Origin: Candidatus Krumholzibacteriota bacterium
GTDB taxonomy: Bacteria; Krumholzibacteriota; Krumholzibacteriia; Krumholzibacteriales; Krumholzibacteriaceae
DNA length: 37,149 nucleotides
Direction of reading: 5' to 3'
Assembly (NCBI GenBank): GCA_016926065.1
Contig: JAFGPI010000223.1
Span: 1-37,149, forward strand
The notes beneath the pieces were generated by a model, which did no database searches, was not told where the DNA came from, and saw only the letters and a program-made list of their open reading frames with translations. Both the position numbers and the translations under genes were made by a program. The number at the start of each line of letters is the position of its first letter. The first letter of the stretch is position 1. Of the stretch, positions 17,551 through 27,707 are shown in pieces.

Positions 17551-17997
17551 ATGCGTAAAATCATCATTTCCTGTGCTGTTTTACTGTTTCTTCTAAATCT
17601 CGGTTGCTCTCGGGTTTCCATGGTGGAGAGAGAAAGCTTTCAGGCACCGGAAGCCCGGGAAGCGTACGTCAAGTCCCACCCGGACGGGGCGTATTGCCAG
17701 CATATCTGCAACGGGGAAATCGTCCGGGGAATGAACGGGCACGAGGTTCTCGCTTCCTGGGGATTACCCAATCTGTACCTGGTATCGGACAAGAAACCCG
17801 AAGAATATTGGGTTTATTACACCGCCGATATCAACGCCAACGCCATGCTGATCTACACCCTTACCTTCAACGATATGGATCAGCTGCATGATTGGGACAT
17901 CGACATCAAAAGGTTTGTCAACCAGGGCTTTGCCATGGAACCATCGAAGATATTGTCGAGCCTGAAGGAAGAAAGTTCCATTTCCCGCAAGCGCTAA
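17551..17997 (+). CDS. Small lipoprotein, possibly SmpA/OmlA-like
   Basis: Lipobox LLNLGC; region NGEIVRGMNGHEVLASWGLPNLYLVSDKKPEEYWVYY resembles BamE/SmpA-type folds. Confidence 0.6.
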   Translation: MRKIIISCAVLLFLLNLGCSRVSMVERESFQAPEAREAYVKSHPDGAYCQHICNGEIVRGMNGHEVLASWGLPNLYLVSDKKPEEYWVYYTADINANAMLIYTLTFNDMDQLHDWDIDIKRFVNQGFAMEPSKILSSLKEESSISRKR

Positions 17998-18092
17998 CGG
18001 TTGTTGAACGAGCGCCCGGACGGCACTTCTAATTATTACTCGGCTCCAGGGGGGTAGGGCGTCGCCCTCCTATATCCATCGCACTTTTCAAA

Positions 18093-18121
18093 TTGACTTA
18101 TAAGCCATCCTTCTCTATGCT
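18093..18121 (+). promoter_or_regulatory. Predicted sigma70-type promoter TTGACT-N17-TATGCT for lon operon
   Basis: Boxes with 17-nt spacing, ~170 nt upstream of the lon ATG. Confidence 0.5.
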
Positions 18122-18295
18122 GGTTAGCGGAGTTTGATATATTCAGACCGCGGTGTATCCCGCCCCGGTAAGGGGACCGTTAATCATAAGTATGGCTGCG
18201 CATTCGGGTGGACGGACTCGACCGGCGGCAAAGTTATTATCGGTTGACAGAAAGATATAAATAAAATTCTCTTTTCGGGCCGGAAAGGTTGAGGG

Positions 18296-20677
18296 ATGGT
18301 CGCCATCAAGGATAATCACGAGCTGTTGAAGAGAATCAAAAATGAACTGGCGGTAATTCCGATAAACGACGGCGTGGTATTTCCTTACATGCTGGTACCT
18401 CTGGTGCTGACCGATCCCAGCCTGATCCGCTTGGTGGAAGAGGTCCTGGAGGGAGAAAGGATAGTGGGGGTGTTCACTCAGATCGACCAGCAGGTGGCCA
18501 CTCCCGGAACGGAGGATCTCTATCCGGTCGGTTGCGCCATGCTGATACAGAAAATGGCCCGTTTCCCGGATAACCAGATACGCATTATCGGCCAGGGGCT
18601 GTCCCGCATCGGCATCAACTATTTTCTTTCCACCGAGCCCTACCTGCGGGCCAGCATAGAAATTATGGAGGAGCCGGAACGGCAGGACGACCGGGTCAAA
18701 GCACTGCTGCAGAATGTCGCCTCACTCTTCGTCAAGCTGGTCGATAAATCGGAGAGTTACCCCGAAGATTTGAAAAACGTAGTCTCGGATATCAAGAATC
18801 CCGGCCGCCTGGCCGACCTGCTGGCCTCCAATATAGACATGAACATTCCGGAACGCCAGTCCGCCCTGGAACTGCTCGATCCCGTCGAGAGACTGACCTA
18901 CGTCTACGAATTTCTCAACAATGAGCTGGAAATAGCCCGAATCGGGGAGAAGATACGCCGCGACGTGCACCAGGAAATGGACAAGGAACAAAAGGAGTAC
19001 TATCTGCGGCAGCAGATAAAAGCCATACAGAGGGAACTGGGCGACGGCGACTCCGAGGTGGAACTGGACGATCTGAAAGAGAAGATCGATGAGATCACCA
19101 TGCCCGATTATGTGCGCAAAACCGCCCTCAAGGAATGGAACCGTCTCGCCCGCATGTCCTCCGGCTCGGCTGAATATACGGTGACCAGGACCTATATCGA
19201 CTGGATTCTCGATCTTCCCTGGGAATACTCGACCGGGGATATCCTGGAGATGGACAAGGCAAAGAATGTTCTGAACCGGGAGCATTACGATCTGGAACAG
19301 GTAAAGGAGAGGATACTGGAATTCCTGTCGGTCAAGAAATTGAGAAAAGATACCAAAGGTTCCATCCTCTGTTTCACGGGACCTCCGGGTACCGGAAAAA
19401 CTTCGCTGGGGAAAAGCATCGCCTCGGCCCTGGGACGGCAGTTTGTGCGTATCTCCCTGGGGGGGATCAAGGATGAAGCGGAAATCCGTGGGCATCGGCG
19501 CACCTACATAGGAGCCTTGCCGGGGAGGATTATCCAGGGGATAAGGAGCGCGGGCACCAACAATCCGGTATTCATGCTGGATGAAATAGACAAGCTGGGA
19601 AACAGCTTCCAGGGCGATCCCTCGGCGGCCCTGCTGGAGGTGCTGGATCCAGAGCAGAATCACTCCTTCGAGGATCACTACCTCAATTTGCCCTTTGATC
19701 TCTCCCGGGTGATGTTCATAACCACCGCCAATATCCGGGAAAGCATACCCCCGCCTCTCTTGGACCGCATGGAGGTGCTGGAAATCCCCGGGTACATTAC
19801 CGATGAAAAAATCCAGATCGCCCGAAGGTTCCTGGTGCCCCGGCAATTGCGGGAAAACGGGATCAGTGAAAAGAAACTGGAAATAACCGAGGATGCCATC
19901 CAGGCCATAATAGACCGTTACACCCGCGAAGCCGGCGTCCGGAATCTGGAAAGGAAGATCGCCACCATCGCGCGAAAGGTGGCCAAGAAACTGGTGGAGG
20001 GTAAAAAGGGTCCATTCCGCGTATCTTCCCGGAACCTTAAAAGCTATCTGGGAACGAAAGATTTTCCCGACCAGGAGATGTTATCCCGTCCGGAAATAGG
20101 GGTTTCCACCGGAATGGCCAAAACTTCCTCCGGGGGAGTGATCCTGTTCGTGGAAGCCCTGGCCATGAAAGGGCGGGGAACGGTGAAGCTTACCGGTCAC
20201 CTGGGAGAGGTGATGAAGGAATCGGCTGAAGCGGCGGTGAGTTTTGTCCGGTCGCATTATTTCGATCAGCTGTGGGAGAAAAATTTCTTTGAAAATAACG
20301 ATATCCACCTGCATATTCCCGCAGGGGCCGTTCCCAAGGACGGACCCAGTGCCGGTATCGCCATCATTGCCTCCCTGGCTTCCCTGGCCATGCATAGAGA
20401 GGTAAGGAACGATCTGGCCATGACCGGGGAAATCACGTTGACCGGCAAGGTGCTTCCGGTGGGAGCGGTCAAAGAAAAGGTGATCGCCGCCCACCGGGCG
20501 GGGATCCGGGAAGTCATCCTGCCCGCGCCCAACCGTAAGGATCTGGAAGATATTCCTCCGGTCATCACAAAGGAAATGCGCTTCCGGTTCATAGAGAATG
20601 TGGAAGAGGGTATCTCCCTCGCCTTGATCCAGGAGGTTAAGAGGGAAAGGCCCAAGGCAGAAAGTAAATCGCCATGA
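18296..20677 (+). CDS. lon: ATP-dependent endopeptidase La (Lon protease)
   Basis: FTGPPGTGKTSLGKSIASALGRQFVRISLGGIKDEAEIRGHRRTYIGALPGRIIQ; catalytic PKDGPSAGIAI with downstream Lys; full-length 793 aa. Confidence 0.97.
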   Translation: MVAIKDNHELLKRIKNELAVIPINDGVVFPYMLVPLVLTDPSLIRLVEEVLEGERIVGVFTQIDQQVATPGTEDLYPVGCAMLIQKMARFPDNQIRIIGQGLSRIGINYFLSTEPYLRASIEIMEEPERQDDRVKALLQNVASLFVKLVDKSESYPEDLKNVVSDIKNPGRLADLLASNIDMNIPERQSALELLDPVERLTYVYEFLNNELEIARIGEKIRRDVHQEMDKEQKEYYLRQQIKAIQRELGDGDSEVELDDLKEKIDEITMPDYVRKTALKEWNRLARMSSGSAEYTVTRTYIDWILDLPWEYSTGDILEMDKAKNVLNREHYDLEQVKERILEFLSVKKLRKDTKGSILCFTGPPGTGKTSLGKSIASALGRQFVRISLGGIKDEAEIRGHRRTYIGALPGRIIQGIRSAGTNNPVFMLDEIDKLGNSFQGDPSAALLEVLDPEQNHSFEDHYLNLPFDLSRVMFITTANIRESIPPPLLDRMEVLEIPGYITDEKIQIARRFLVPRQLRENGISEKKLEITEDAIQAIIDRYTREAGVRNLERKIATIARKVAKKLVEGKKGPFRVSSRNLKSYLGTKDFPDQEMLSRPEIGVSTGMAKTSSGGVILFVEALAMKGRGTVKLTGHLGEVMKESAEAAVSFVRSHYFDQLWEKNFFENNDIHLHIPAGAVPKDGPSAGIAIIASLASLAMHREVRNDLAMTGEITLTGKVLPVGAVKEKVIAAHRAGIREVILPAPNRKDLEDIPPVITKEMRFRFIENVEEGISLALIQEVKRERPKAESKSP

Positions 20678-21765
20678 CGGTATCAGGCAGTGATAAGAGT
20701 TTCAAATCCAAGTTACTCTCCACCTTCGTGGGAAGGATGAGAAAGGACAGGCAATTTTCCCTGCCCGGAGATATAACCGATTCCCGGCGGATCCTTTTCG
20801 TTGATTCCGGCGATGAGACCGATTTGCTTTTTGCCACCCCGGTTATCAACTGGTTTCACGACCAGTATCCACACATTAAGTCGACCTTGCTGGTGATCGG
20901 CAAGGATGCCGAGATCGCCAAAAGCATCCTCAAAATAAATACCCTCATAACCTATGAAAAAAAGCAAATGAAGCTATTCAAAGCCGATTATCTCGCCCTG
21001 GTGCGCAAGCTGAAGGGCCAGAAGATCGATACGCTGTTCCTGCTCAGCCCCCGCATGTCGTTGGAAAGACAGGTCCTGGCCCTGGCCTGCGGAGCCGTGA
21101 CCAGAATAGGATTTTCTCATCCCGGTTCCTTCCCCTTCATCAATTGCGAGATAAAAACCCGGGAGGGAAGATACGAGGGAGACCGGATGTTCGGACTGCT
21201 GGATTGCTTGGGCTTGAGGGGAGCGGGAATCAAACGGCGAATCCAGATTCCCGAATCCGACAGCCTGCACTCGCGCCAGCTCATCCATTTCAGAAAGCCG
21301 GAAAAGGGCAGAATCACCGTGGGAATAGATCCCGGCCGCAGCAAGAGCAGGCACAACGTGATACCCGAAATACTGGCCTATCTGGCCAACAACCTGGCCG
21401 GGCGGAGGAAAGTGAAGTTTTTAATACTGACCAATCCCTGGGACGAAAAGTTGATCAATAAATTTTCACTGGATCTGAAAAGTGAAATCATCGATCTGAT
21501 CCCCACGAATCCGGGAGAAACATTATCCTTGCTGGCGCAATGCGATCTTTTCCTTTCCGGCAACACCAATCTGTTTCATTTCGCTGTGGCCCTGAATGTT
21601 CCCACCGTGGGAATATTCACCAAATACGACGGCAGGGAGTGGATTCCCGATCATATTGCTAACGTCAAGATATTCAAGGGCACCAAAGGGGAAAGGCTGT
21701 CCCTGGGCAACTTCTTCACCCTGGTCGATGAGGTCCTGGCGGTGAGGGATAAAGTTCCCCTGTGA
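20674..21765 (+). CDS. Glycosyltransferase family 9 (heptosyltransferase-like)
   Basis: ILFVDSGDETDLLFATPVINWF...DLFLSGNTNLFHFAVALNVPTVGIFTKYDGREWIP; 4-nt overlap with lon. Confidence 0.75.
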   Translation: MTVSGSDKSFKSKLLSTFVGRMRKDRQFSLPGDITDSRRILFVDSGDETDLLFATPVINWFHDQYPHIKSTLLVIGKDAEIAKSILKINTLITYEKKQMKLFKADYLALVRKLKGQKIDTLFLLSPRMSLERQVLALACGAVTRIGFSHPGSFPFINCEIKTREGRYEGDRMFGLLDCLGLRGAGIKRRIQIPESDSLHSRQLIHFRKPEKGRITVGIDPGRSKSRHNVIPEILAYLANNLAGRRKVKFLILTNPWDEKLINKFSLDLKSEIIDLIPTNPGETLSLLAQCDLFLSGNTNLFHFAVALNVPTVGIFTKYDGREWIPDHIANVKIFKGTKGERLSLGNFFTLVDEVLAVRDKVPL

Positions 21766-21794
21766 CGAGTTATTCCGGGAAGGTGTAATTACCG

Positions 21795-23651
21795 ATGCGC
21801 GATCGAGAAGCGGGCAGGATATATCTGAGATTGCTGAAATACCTTTTTCCTCACTGGAAGAACGCGATTATCCTTTTTGTCGCCACCACCATATTCGCTT
21901 CTCTGAGCGGAGTATCCCTGACCCTCATTCCTCCCTTTCTGAACATACTGTTCCGCTCCGAAAAGGCCACCGTGACCGCGGCGGCGGACCGGCAGGAAGA
22001 ATCGGTGCTGATTCCCGAAGCGATGGAGGAGCGGATCGATGATTTGAAATCCAGGTTCAAGAGCCTTATTTACGCGGGGAGCCCGGTGGAGAGGCTGGCC
22101 CGCTTCTGCGTGATATTCTTCCTGCTGATGTTCATCAAGAATATCTTCGGATACCTCAGTACCTACCTGACCATATATTTGGAGCAATCGATCCTGGCAA
22201 AAATCAGGAACGAGCTGTACGGAAAAATTCAGTTGCTTCCCCTGAGCTTTTTCGACCGGCAGAAAACCGGACACCTCATCTCCCGTATTACCAATGACGT
22301 GACCAGCCTACGCGGAGCAGTGGTGGGCAGCCTGGCCAGTATCGTGCGCAACAGCCTGATGACCCTGATCGCCATCACCATCATTTTTTACACTTCCTGG
22401 AAGTTGTCGCTCCTGACCATTATGCTGGTTCCCCTGAACATATTCCTGATATCTCTGATCAGCCGCAAGCTCCGAAAGGGAAGCATGCGGGCCCAGGAGA
22501 GGATGGCCGATATCACTTCCGTGCTGCAGGAAACTATTTCCGGAGTGAGGGTGGTAAAGGCTTTCGGTATGGAAGCCTTCGAGAAAAACAAGTTCGGCCG
22601 TTTCAACACCCGCTATTTCAGGGAGTTCATAAAAATGAGACGTTTCGCCGAACTGGCTTCTCCCACCAGCGAGACCCTGGGAATCCTGGCCAGCGTGATA
22701 ATACTCTGGTACGGGGGCAAGCTGGTTATCTCCAACCATCTGGATCCGGCCAACCTAATGATGTTTATCGGAGCGATGCTGTGGGTGGTCACTCCGATCA
22801 AGAACCTGAGCAAATTGAACAACGTGGTGCAGGAGGCCTTGGCCTGCGGGCACAGGATATTCCAAATACTGGACATCCCCACCGAAGCGGAACGTTCGGG
22901 GGAAATCGAGATCGATGCGCTTAGCGAAACCATAACTTTTGACCGGGTCTGTTTCAGCTACGAAAACGATATCCCCGTCCTGGTGGACGTCAGTCTGACC
23001 GTAAAACGGGGCGAAGTGGTCGCCCTGGTGGGACCCAGCGGTGCCGGAAAATCGACCCTGGCGGATCTCCTGCCCCGCTTCTACTCTCCCCGGTCGGGAA
23101 AGATATATATCGACGGCCGGGACATAGCCACCCTTAAACTTTCTTCGCTGCGGGACTTGATGGGTATCGTCACGCAGGAAACCATCCTCTTCAACGATAC
23201 GGTTTTCAACAATATAGCCTACGGCCGGGAGGAGTGTCCGGAGGAACAGGTGGTGCAGGCGGCCCGGGCCGCCAACGCCCATGAATTCATTACTTCGCTG
23301 GTGGATGGATACCATACGGTGATCGGGGACCGCGGCGTCCAGTTGTCGGGAGGACAGCGGCAGCGCCTCGCCATCGCCCGGGCGCTGTTGAAGAATCCGC
23401 AAATATTGATCCTGGACGAGGCCACCAGCTCCCTGGACGTGGAGAGCGAAGCCCTGGTGCAACAGGCCATCGACCGCCTGGTGCAGGGGCGGACCACCCT
23501 GGTGATCGCGCACCGGCTATCCACCATAAAAAACGCCGATACTATCGTCGTGGTCGAGAACGGGCGGATCCGGCAAATGGGCACGCATGAGGAGTTGATA
23601 GGTGAGGAAGGGATCTATCAAAAACTCTACCAGCTACAAATCAGGGTATGA
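21795..23651 (+). CDS. msbA: ABC transporter, MsbA-like lipid A exporter (fused TMD-NBD)
   Basis: Six-TM N-terminal domain; Walker A GPSGAGKST, signature LSGGQRQRLAIARALL, Walker B ILILDEATSSLD; LPS gene context. Confidence 0.85.
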   Translation: MRDREAGRIYLRLLKYLFPHWKNAIILFVATTIFASLSGVSLTLIPPFLNILFRSEKATVTAAADRQEESVLIPEAMEERIDDLKSRFKSLIYAGSPVERLARFCVIFFLLMFIKNIFGYLSTYLTIYLEQSILAKIRNELYGKIQLLPLSFFDRQKTGHLISRITNDVTSLRGAVVGSLASIVRNSLMTLIAITIIFYTSWKLSLLTIMLVPLNIFLISLISRKLRKGSMRAQERMADITSVLQETISGVRVVKAFGMEAFEKNKFGRFNTRYFREFIKMRRFAELASPTSETLGILASVIILWYGGKLVISNHLDPANLMMFIGAMLWVVTPIKNLSKLNNVVQEALACGHRIFQILDIPTEAERSGEIEIDALSETITFDRVCFSYENDIPVLVDVSLTVKRGEVVALVGPSGAGKSTLADLLPRFYSPRSGKIYIDGRDIATLKLSSLRDLMGIVTQETILFNDTVFNNIAYGREECPEEQVVQAARAANAHEFITSLVDGYHTVIGDRGVQLSGGQRQRLAIARALLKNPQILILDEATSSLDVESEALVQQAIDRLVQGRTTLVIAHRLSTIKNADTIVVVENGRIRQMGTHEELIGEEGIYQKLYQLQIRV

Positions 23652-24654
23652 TGAATTTCTGGTTCTGGCTCCCAACTGGCTGGGGGACGTCGTGATGGCA
23701 ACCCCCTTCCTTTCGGCGTTGCGAGATGCCTACCCGGAAAATAAAATCACCGTGTTTTGCCGGGGATACGTTTCCGCGCTGCTGTCGCGAAACCCCTTTT
23801 TCGATCGCCTGGTGAGCGGGGGAAAGAGGGGTGGATTTCTCCAGGACCTGGCCCTGCTGGGAAGGAGCCGCCCCCTCCGGAGGTATAAAGCTTGTTTTAT
23901 CCTGCCTCCCTCCCTGTCCTCGGCCCTGAAAGCGGTATTTTCGGGCGCGCGGGACCGGGTGGGATACGCCACCGACAACCGAAAGATTTTTCTTACCCAT
24001 TCCCTGAGCGCTTCCCTGTTGAAAAAAGACCACCTCTCGCGCAGTTACAAGCGCCTGTTGGATAATTACCGGGGGAGGGATGCGGAGGGGGAACTATCCG
24101 CGCCGGTGGTCGTCCCGCCGGCAGGCTGGGCCGAAACGGTCCGGGAAATGGTGGGAAGGGAGGATTATCTGGTGTTGGCCCCGGGCGCCACTTACGGATC
24201 GGCCAAAAGATGGCCCGCCGAGCGTTACGGAGCACTGTCCCGCCGCCTGAAAGAAAGGACCGGTTGGCGGGTGGTGATGACAGGATCGGAGGGAGAAAGA
24301 GATACCCTGGCCGCAATAGACTCACCGGCGGAAAACGATTCGCTTAACCTGGCCGGGAAATGCGACCTATCCCAATTGATCTCGATTCTCCGGGGAGCGA
24401 AAATCGTAATCGGGAACGATAGCGGGCCGGTGCATATAGCCGCCGCCCTGGGAATACCGACCCTGGCCATATTCGGTTCCACCAATCCCGCCTGGACCGC
24501 GCCCCGGGGGGAAAAAGTGGAAATCATGAAAAAAGATGTCGAATGCGCTCCCTGCTTCAAGCGGGAGTGTCCGGATGGCAGCGCCCGGTGCCTGCTGGAT
24601 ATCGAGGTGGAGGAAGTGTACCGGAGCGCGCTGCGTCTGGGCGGCTGCGCTTGA
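23602..24654 (+). CDS. waaF: Lipopolysaccharide heptosyltransferase II-like (GT9)
   Basis: LVLAPNWLGDVVMATPFLSALR; APGATYGSAKRWPAERYGAL; VIGNDSGPVHIAAALGIPTLAIFGSTNPAWTAPRG; CAPCFKRECPDGSARCL. Exact start uncertain (overlaps msbA). Confidence 0.88.
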   Translation: MRKGSIKNSTSYKSGYDEFLVLAPNWLGDVVMATPFLSALRDAYPENKITVFCRGYVSALLSRNPFFDRLVSGGKRGGFLQDLALLGRSRPLRRYKACFILPPSLSSALKAVFSGARDRVGYATDNRKIFLTHSLSASLLKKDHLSRSYKRLLDNYRGRDAEGELSAPVVVPPAGWAETVREMVGREDYLVLAPGATYGSAKRWPAERYGALSRRLKERTGWRVVMTGSEGERDTLAAIDSPAENDSLNLAGKCDLSQLISILRGAKIVIGNDSGPVHIAAALGIPTLAIFGSTNPAWTAPRGEKVEIMKKDVECAPCFKRECPDGSARCLLDIEVEEVYRSALRLGGCA

Positions 24655-24725
24655 TTTCACCCGGCGCGGCATTCAGGTAATAGGGGAGCGCCTCCCGCCG
24701 CCCAAATGAAAGGGGCCCGGAAGAA

Positions 24726-25763
24726 ATGATAATCGGAGCCATCCTTCCCCATCTGCTTCTTTTCGGCGGAGTGCGCCGTTACCTGGAACTGGGAAATCAA
24801 TTCGTGGGACGAGGGCATGAATTCATCATCTATACCCCGGCGGGGCGGACCTGCGAATGGCAGAAATTCGACGGCCGGATCGCGACCCTGGACGATCTGG
24901 ACAATTCGTTCCTGGATGTGATTATAACCGGATCTCCCGAATACACGGGATACCTGGAGAATAGCGCGGCCCGCCTAAAGATTTTCTACCTGCAGCTGGA
25001 GGACCTCGCCCGCGAAAGAGAGATCGTGAACTCGGGTAAATACCGGGTGATGGTCAACTCCTCGGGATTGCTGAGCAGGGTGCGCGAACGCTACGGCCGG
25101 GAACCTCTGCCGGGGATAGGAGGAATCAATCCGCGGTTGTTCCATCCTCTTGACGGCGAGGATGAGGCGGCCGCCGGGAGCGGGAGAGGCGCGGAAACAC
25201 CCTTCCGGATCATGTGCTACGGAAGGCTATCCCGGCCCCGCAAGGGCACCCGTTTCGTCATCCAGGCGGCCCGCTGGATGTACAACCATGGCTTTGATGT
25301 GGAACTTGATTTATTCGATTCGCGGGTATCGGAACGGGACGATCCCCGCCGGGGATTCGCTCCCGGCCTGCCGTTCCGTTATTATCTCGATTTGCCGCAG
25401 GACCGGATGGCGGCCATGTATGGCGCCGCATCCGTGTTCGTTTCGGTGGAACGGCGGGCCGGGTGGGCCAACACCGCGGCGGAAGCGGCGGCCTGCGGCC
25501 TACCGCTGGTCTGCACCGGGAGCGGCACCACCGACTTCGCCATCCCCGACCGGAGCGCGCTGGTACTGCGCACGCGGAATTCGTACGGAATAAGAAAGGC
25601 CTTGATCAAATTGTACCGGGATCCTGCACTGGCCGCGCGGCTGGGAGGAGAAGCCCGGAAGAGGATACTGGATTTTACTTGGGAAAAGGTAGCCGGGCGG
25701 ATGGAGGAAACCTTCCACCGGCTGTTGCGGGAAGAAGAAAGTGCCGGCGCGGACTCAAGGTGA
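24726..25763 (+). CDS. Glycosyltransferase family 4
   Basis: FRIMCYGRLSRPRKGTRFVIQAARWM...MYGAASVFVSVERRAGWANTAAEAAACGLPLVCT. Confidence 0.8.
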   Translation: MIIGAILPHLLLFGGVRRYLELGNQFVGRGHEFIIYTPAGRTCEWQKFDGRIATLDDLDNSFLDVIITGSPEYTGYLENSAARLKIFYLQLEDLAREREIVNSGKYRVMVNSSGLLSRVRERYGREPLPGIGGINPRLFHPLDGEDEAAAGSGRGAETPFRIMCYGRLSRPRKGTRFVIQAARWMYNHGFDVELDLFDSRVSERDDPRRGFAPGLPFRYYLDLPQDRMAAMYGAASVFVSVERRAGWANTAAEAAACGLPLVCTGSGTTDFAIPDRSALVLRTRNSYGIRKALIKLYRDPALAARLGGEARKRILDFTWEKVAGRMEETFHRLLREEESAGADSR

Positions 25764-25808
25764 TTCAAGCCTTTCCGCCGTCCACCCCTTGTCCCGGGGA
25801 GGAGCAAA

Positions 25809-26855
25809 GTGGACCTGGCCAAAGTGGCCCGCCGGAAAAGCCGGCCGTTAAGAATCTTGGTGACCCGTCTCCGTTTCCTGGGTGATGTCATTATCTCCAC
25901 CCCGGTACTTTCCGCACTCCGTAAAAGGTATCCGGAGGCCGGAATATTTTATCTGGTGGAGAGAGAATATTCCCCCGTGCTGCAAGGCAATCCCCATCTG
26001 CAAGGAATCCTGGAATTGGACCGGGGACCGGCTTCATTCGTAAAAATGGTCGGACGGATAAGAAAATTGAAGTTCGTGGCCGCCCTGGATCTTTTCTACA
26101 ATCCCCGCAGCGCCAATCTCCTTTTCCTTTCCGGTATTCCGGTTCGGGCCGGGGGAAGCAGAAAGTGGAGAAGAAGACTTTATACCGATATCTACCACGT
26201 TCCGCCGTCCCTAAAAAGCGCCGTGGAGCACCATCTTTACTCTCTGCGGTTATTTGATTGCCCGCCGGCGGAAGCACTCCCCCGCGTCTACCTCGACCGC
26301 GAGGAAAGCGAGAACGGCCGGGAGCTGATCAAAAGAACCATCCGGGACCGGGGCGAGGGACGGCCGGTGATAGCCCTCTTTCCCGGAGGCACCTGGCAGG
26401 CTAAAAGATGGCCAACCGAGTCCTTTTCCCGTCTCTCCGTCATGCTCAGAGACCGCTTCGACGCCCGCGTGCTGGTTATTACCGGACCGGGGGAGGATGC
26501 ACTGGTGAACCAGGTAATACCCCCGGGGGAAAGAGACATTTACGCTTTACCGGTGCTGCCCTTGAGGGTGGTGGCCTCTATTCTGAATAACGTACAGGCG
26601 GTGATCGCCAACGATGGAGGAATCATGCACCTGGCCGTGTCCCTGCGGATTCCCACCATAGCCATCTTCGGTCCCACGGAGCCTGAGATCTGGTTTCCCT
26701 ACGAGAAGGGCGGACCTTTCCGGGTGCTGACCCGGAATGAAAAATGCGCTCCCTGTCATCTTCATTATTGTGAAGACCGCGGATGTCTTGCTAAGATTCA
26801 ACCCGAGAGCGTAATAAAGATCCTGCGGGAAGTAATGCAGGGGAGGGAAGCTTAA
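25809..26855 (+). CDS. Glycosyltransferase family 9 (heptosyltransferase-like)
   Basis: LRILVTRLRFLGDVIISTPVLSALRKRYPEAGIFYLVE...LFPGGTWQAKRWPTESFSRLS...VIANDGGIMHLAVSLRIPTIAIFGPTEPEIWFPY. Confidence 0.88.
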   Translation: MDLAKVARRKSRPLRILVTRLRFLGDVIISTPVLSALRKRYPEAGIFYLVEREYSPVLQGNPHLQGILELDRGPASFVKMVGRIRKLKFVAALDLFYNPRSANLLFLSGIPVRAGGSRKWRRRLYTDIYHVPPSLKSAVEHHLYSLRLFDCPPAEALPRVYLDREESENGRELIKRTIRDRGEGRPVIALFPGGTWQAKRWPTESFSRLSVMLRDRFDARVLVITGPGEDALVNQVIPPGERDIYALPVLPLRVVASILNNVQAVIANDGGIMHLAVSLRIPTIAIFGPTEPEIWFPYEKGGPFRVLTRNEKCAPCHLHYCEDRGCLAKIQPESVIKILREVMQGREA

Positions 26856-26924
26856 TCACGGGAATTCCCGGTTTCTCCGGGAAATATTCCGCCCCGGCCT
26901 ACCGGGACCGGAAGGATAGCAGGC

Positions 26925-27707
26925 ATGGTGAACGGATCGGATGGTCTTTCGCGTCTTTCCCTGATCGTCATCACTCTGAACGAGGAGGATCATATCGGGA
27001 AATGTCTCGATAGCGTAAGGGGGGCCGGCGAAGTTATCGTGGTGGATTCGTTCAGCGATGACCGCACGGTGGAGATCGCGCGGGACCGCGGAGCCCGGGT
27101 CTATCAACGGGAGTTCATATCGAACGCCGACCAGAAAAACTGGGCCATAGATAAAGCCGCTAAGGACTGGCTGCTTATCCTGGACGCGGACGAATCCCTT
27201 TCCCTCGGACTGCTGGCGGAGATTCGGTCGGTCCTGGATAATCCCGGAGCGGAGGGATACTGGCTGCGGCGCCGCAGCCGCTTCCTGGGCAGGCAGATCA
27301 AGCACTGCGGTTGGGACCGGGACTACGTGTTGAGGCTTTTCCGGAAGGGAGCGGGACTATACATCTCCCGGGCCGTGCATGAAAAACTGGTGCTCCAGGG
27401 GAACGCCCGGTACCTGCGGGAACCTTTAGATCATTGTCCCTACCGGGATATAGAAGATTATATCGATCGCATGAAGAGTTACAGCCTCCGGGGGGCTCAG
27501 GAACTGCATAAAAAACGGAAAAGGTGGTTTCCCGGAATAATCACCCATCCCTCCGCCCGCTTTTTTAGGATGTATCTTCTACAACTGGGATTTCTCGACG
27601 GATTGGCTGGTTTGATGCTGTGCTCCATGGCCGCGGCCGGAGTGTTCTTCAAGTACGCCTTTCTCCGGGAGATCTATTTCCGGGGGACGGAAAGCGCGGA
27701 TGAATAA
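26925..27707 (+). CDS. Glycosyltransferase family 2 (LPS core WaaE/KdtX-like)
   Basis: LSLIVITLNEEDHIGKCLDSVRGAGEVIVVDSFSDDRTVEIARDRGARVYQREF...WLLILDADE. Confidence 0.88.
   Translation: MVNGSDGLSRLSLIVITLNEEDHIGKCLDSVRGAGEVIVVDSFSDDRTVEIARDRGARVYQREFISNADQKNWAIDKAAKDWLLILDADESLSLGLLAEIRSVLDNPGAEGYWLRRRSRFLGRQIKHCGWDRDYVLRLFRKGAGLYISRAVHEKLVLQGNARYLREPLDHCPYRDIEDYIDRMKSYSLRGAQELHKKRKRWFPGIITHPSARFFRMYLLQLGFLDGLAGLMLCSMAAAGVFFKYAFLREIYFRGTESADE

Noticed and set aside
18244-18272. TTGACA at 18244 as a second lon promoter
   Set aside because: No acceptable -10 box at 16-18 nt spacing (TTCTCT/ATTCTC).
18722-19846. 374-aa minus-strand ORF inside lon
   Set aside because: Antisense to a clearly conserved Lon protease; composition is the expected shadow of GC-rich codon usage, with no recognisable domain.
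22755-23513. 252-aa minus-strand ORF in msbA
   Set aside because: Antisense to conserved ABC ATPase motifs.
26865-26883. Hairpin TTCCCGG-TTTCT-CCGGGAA between GT9 and GT2 as terminator
   Set aside because: No T-tract follows and the flanking genes are co-directional and closely spaced; could be coincidental or mild attenuation.
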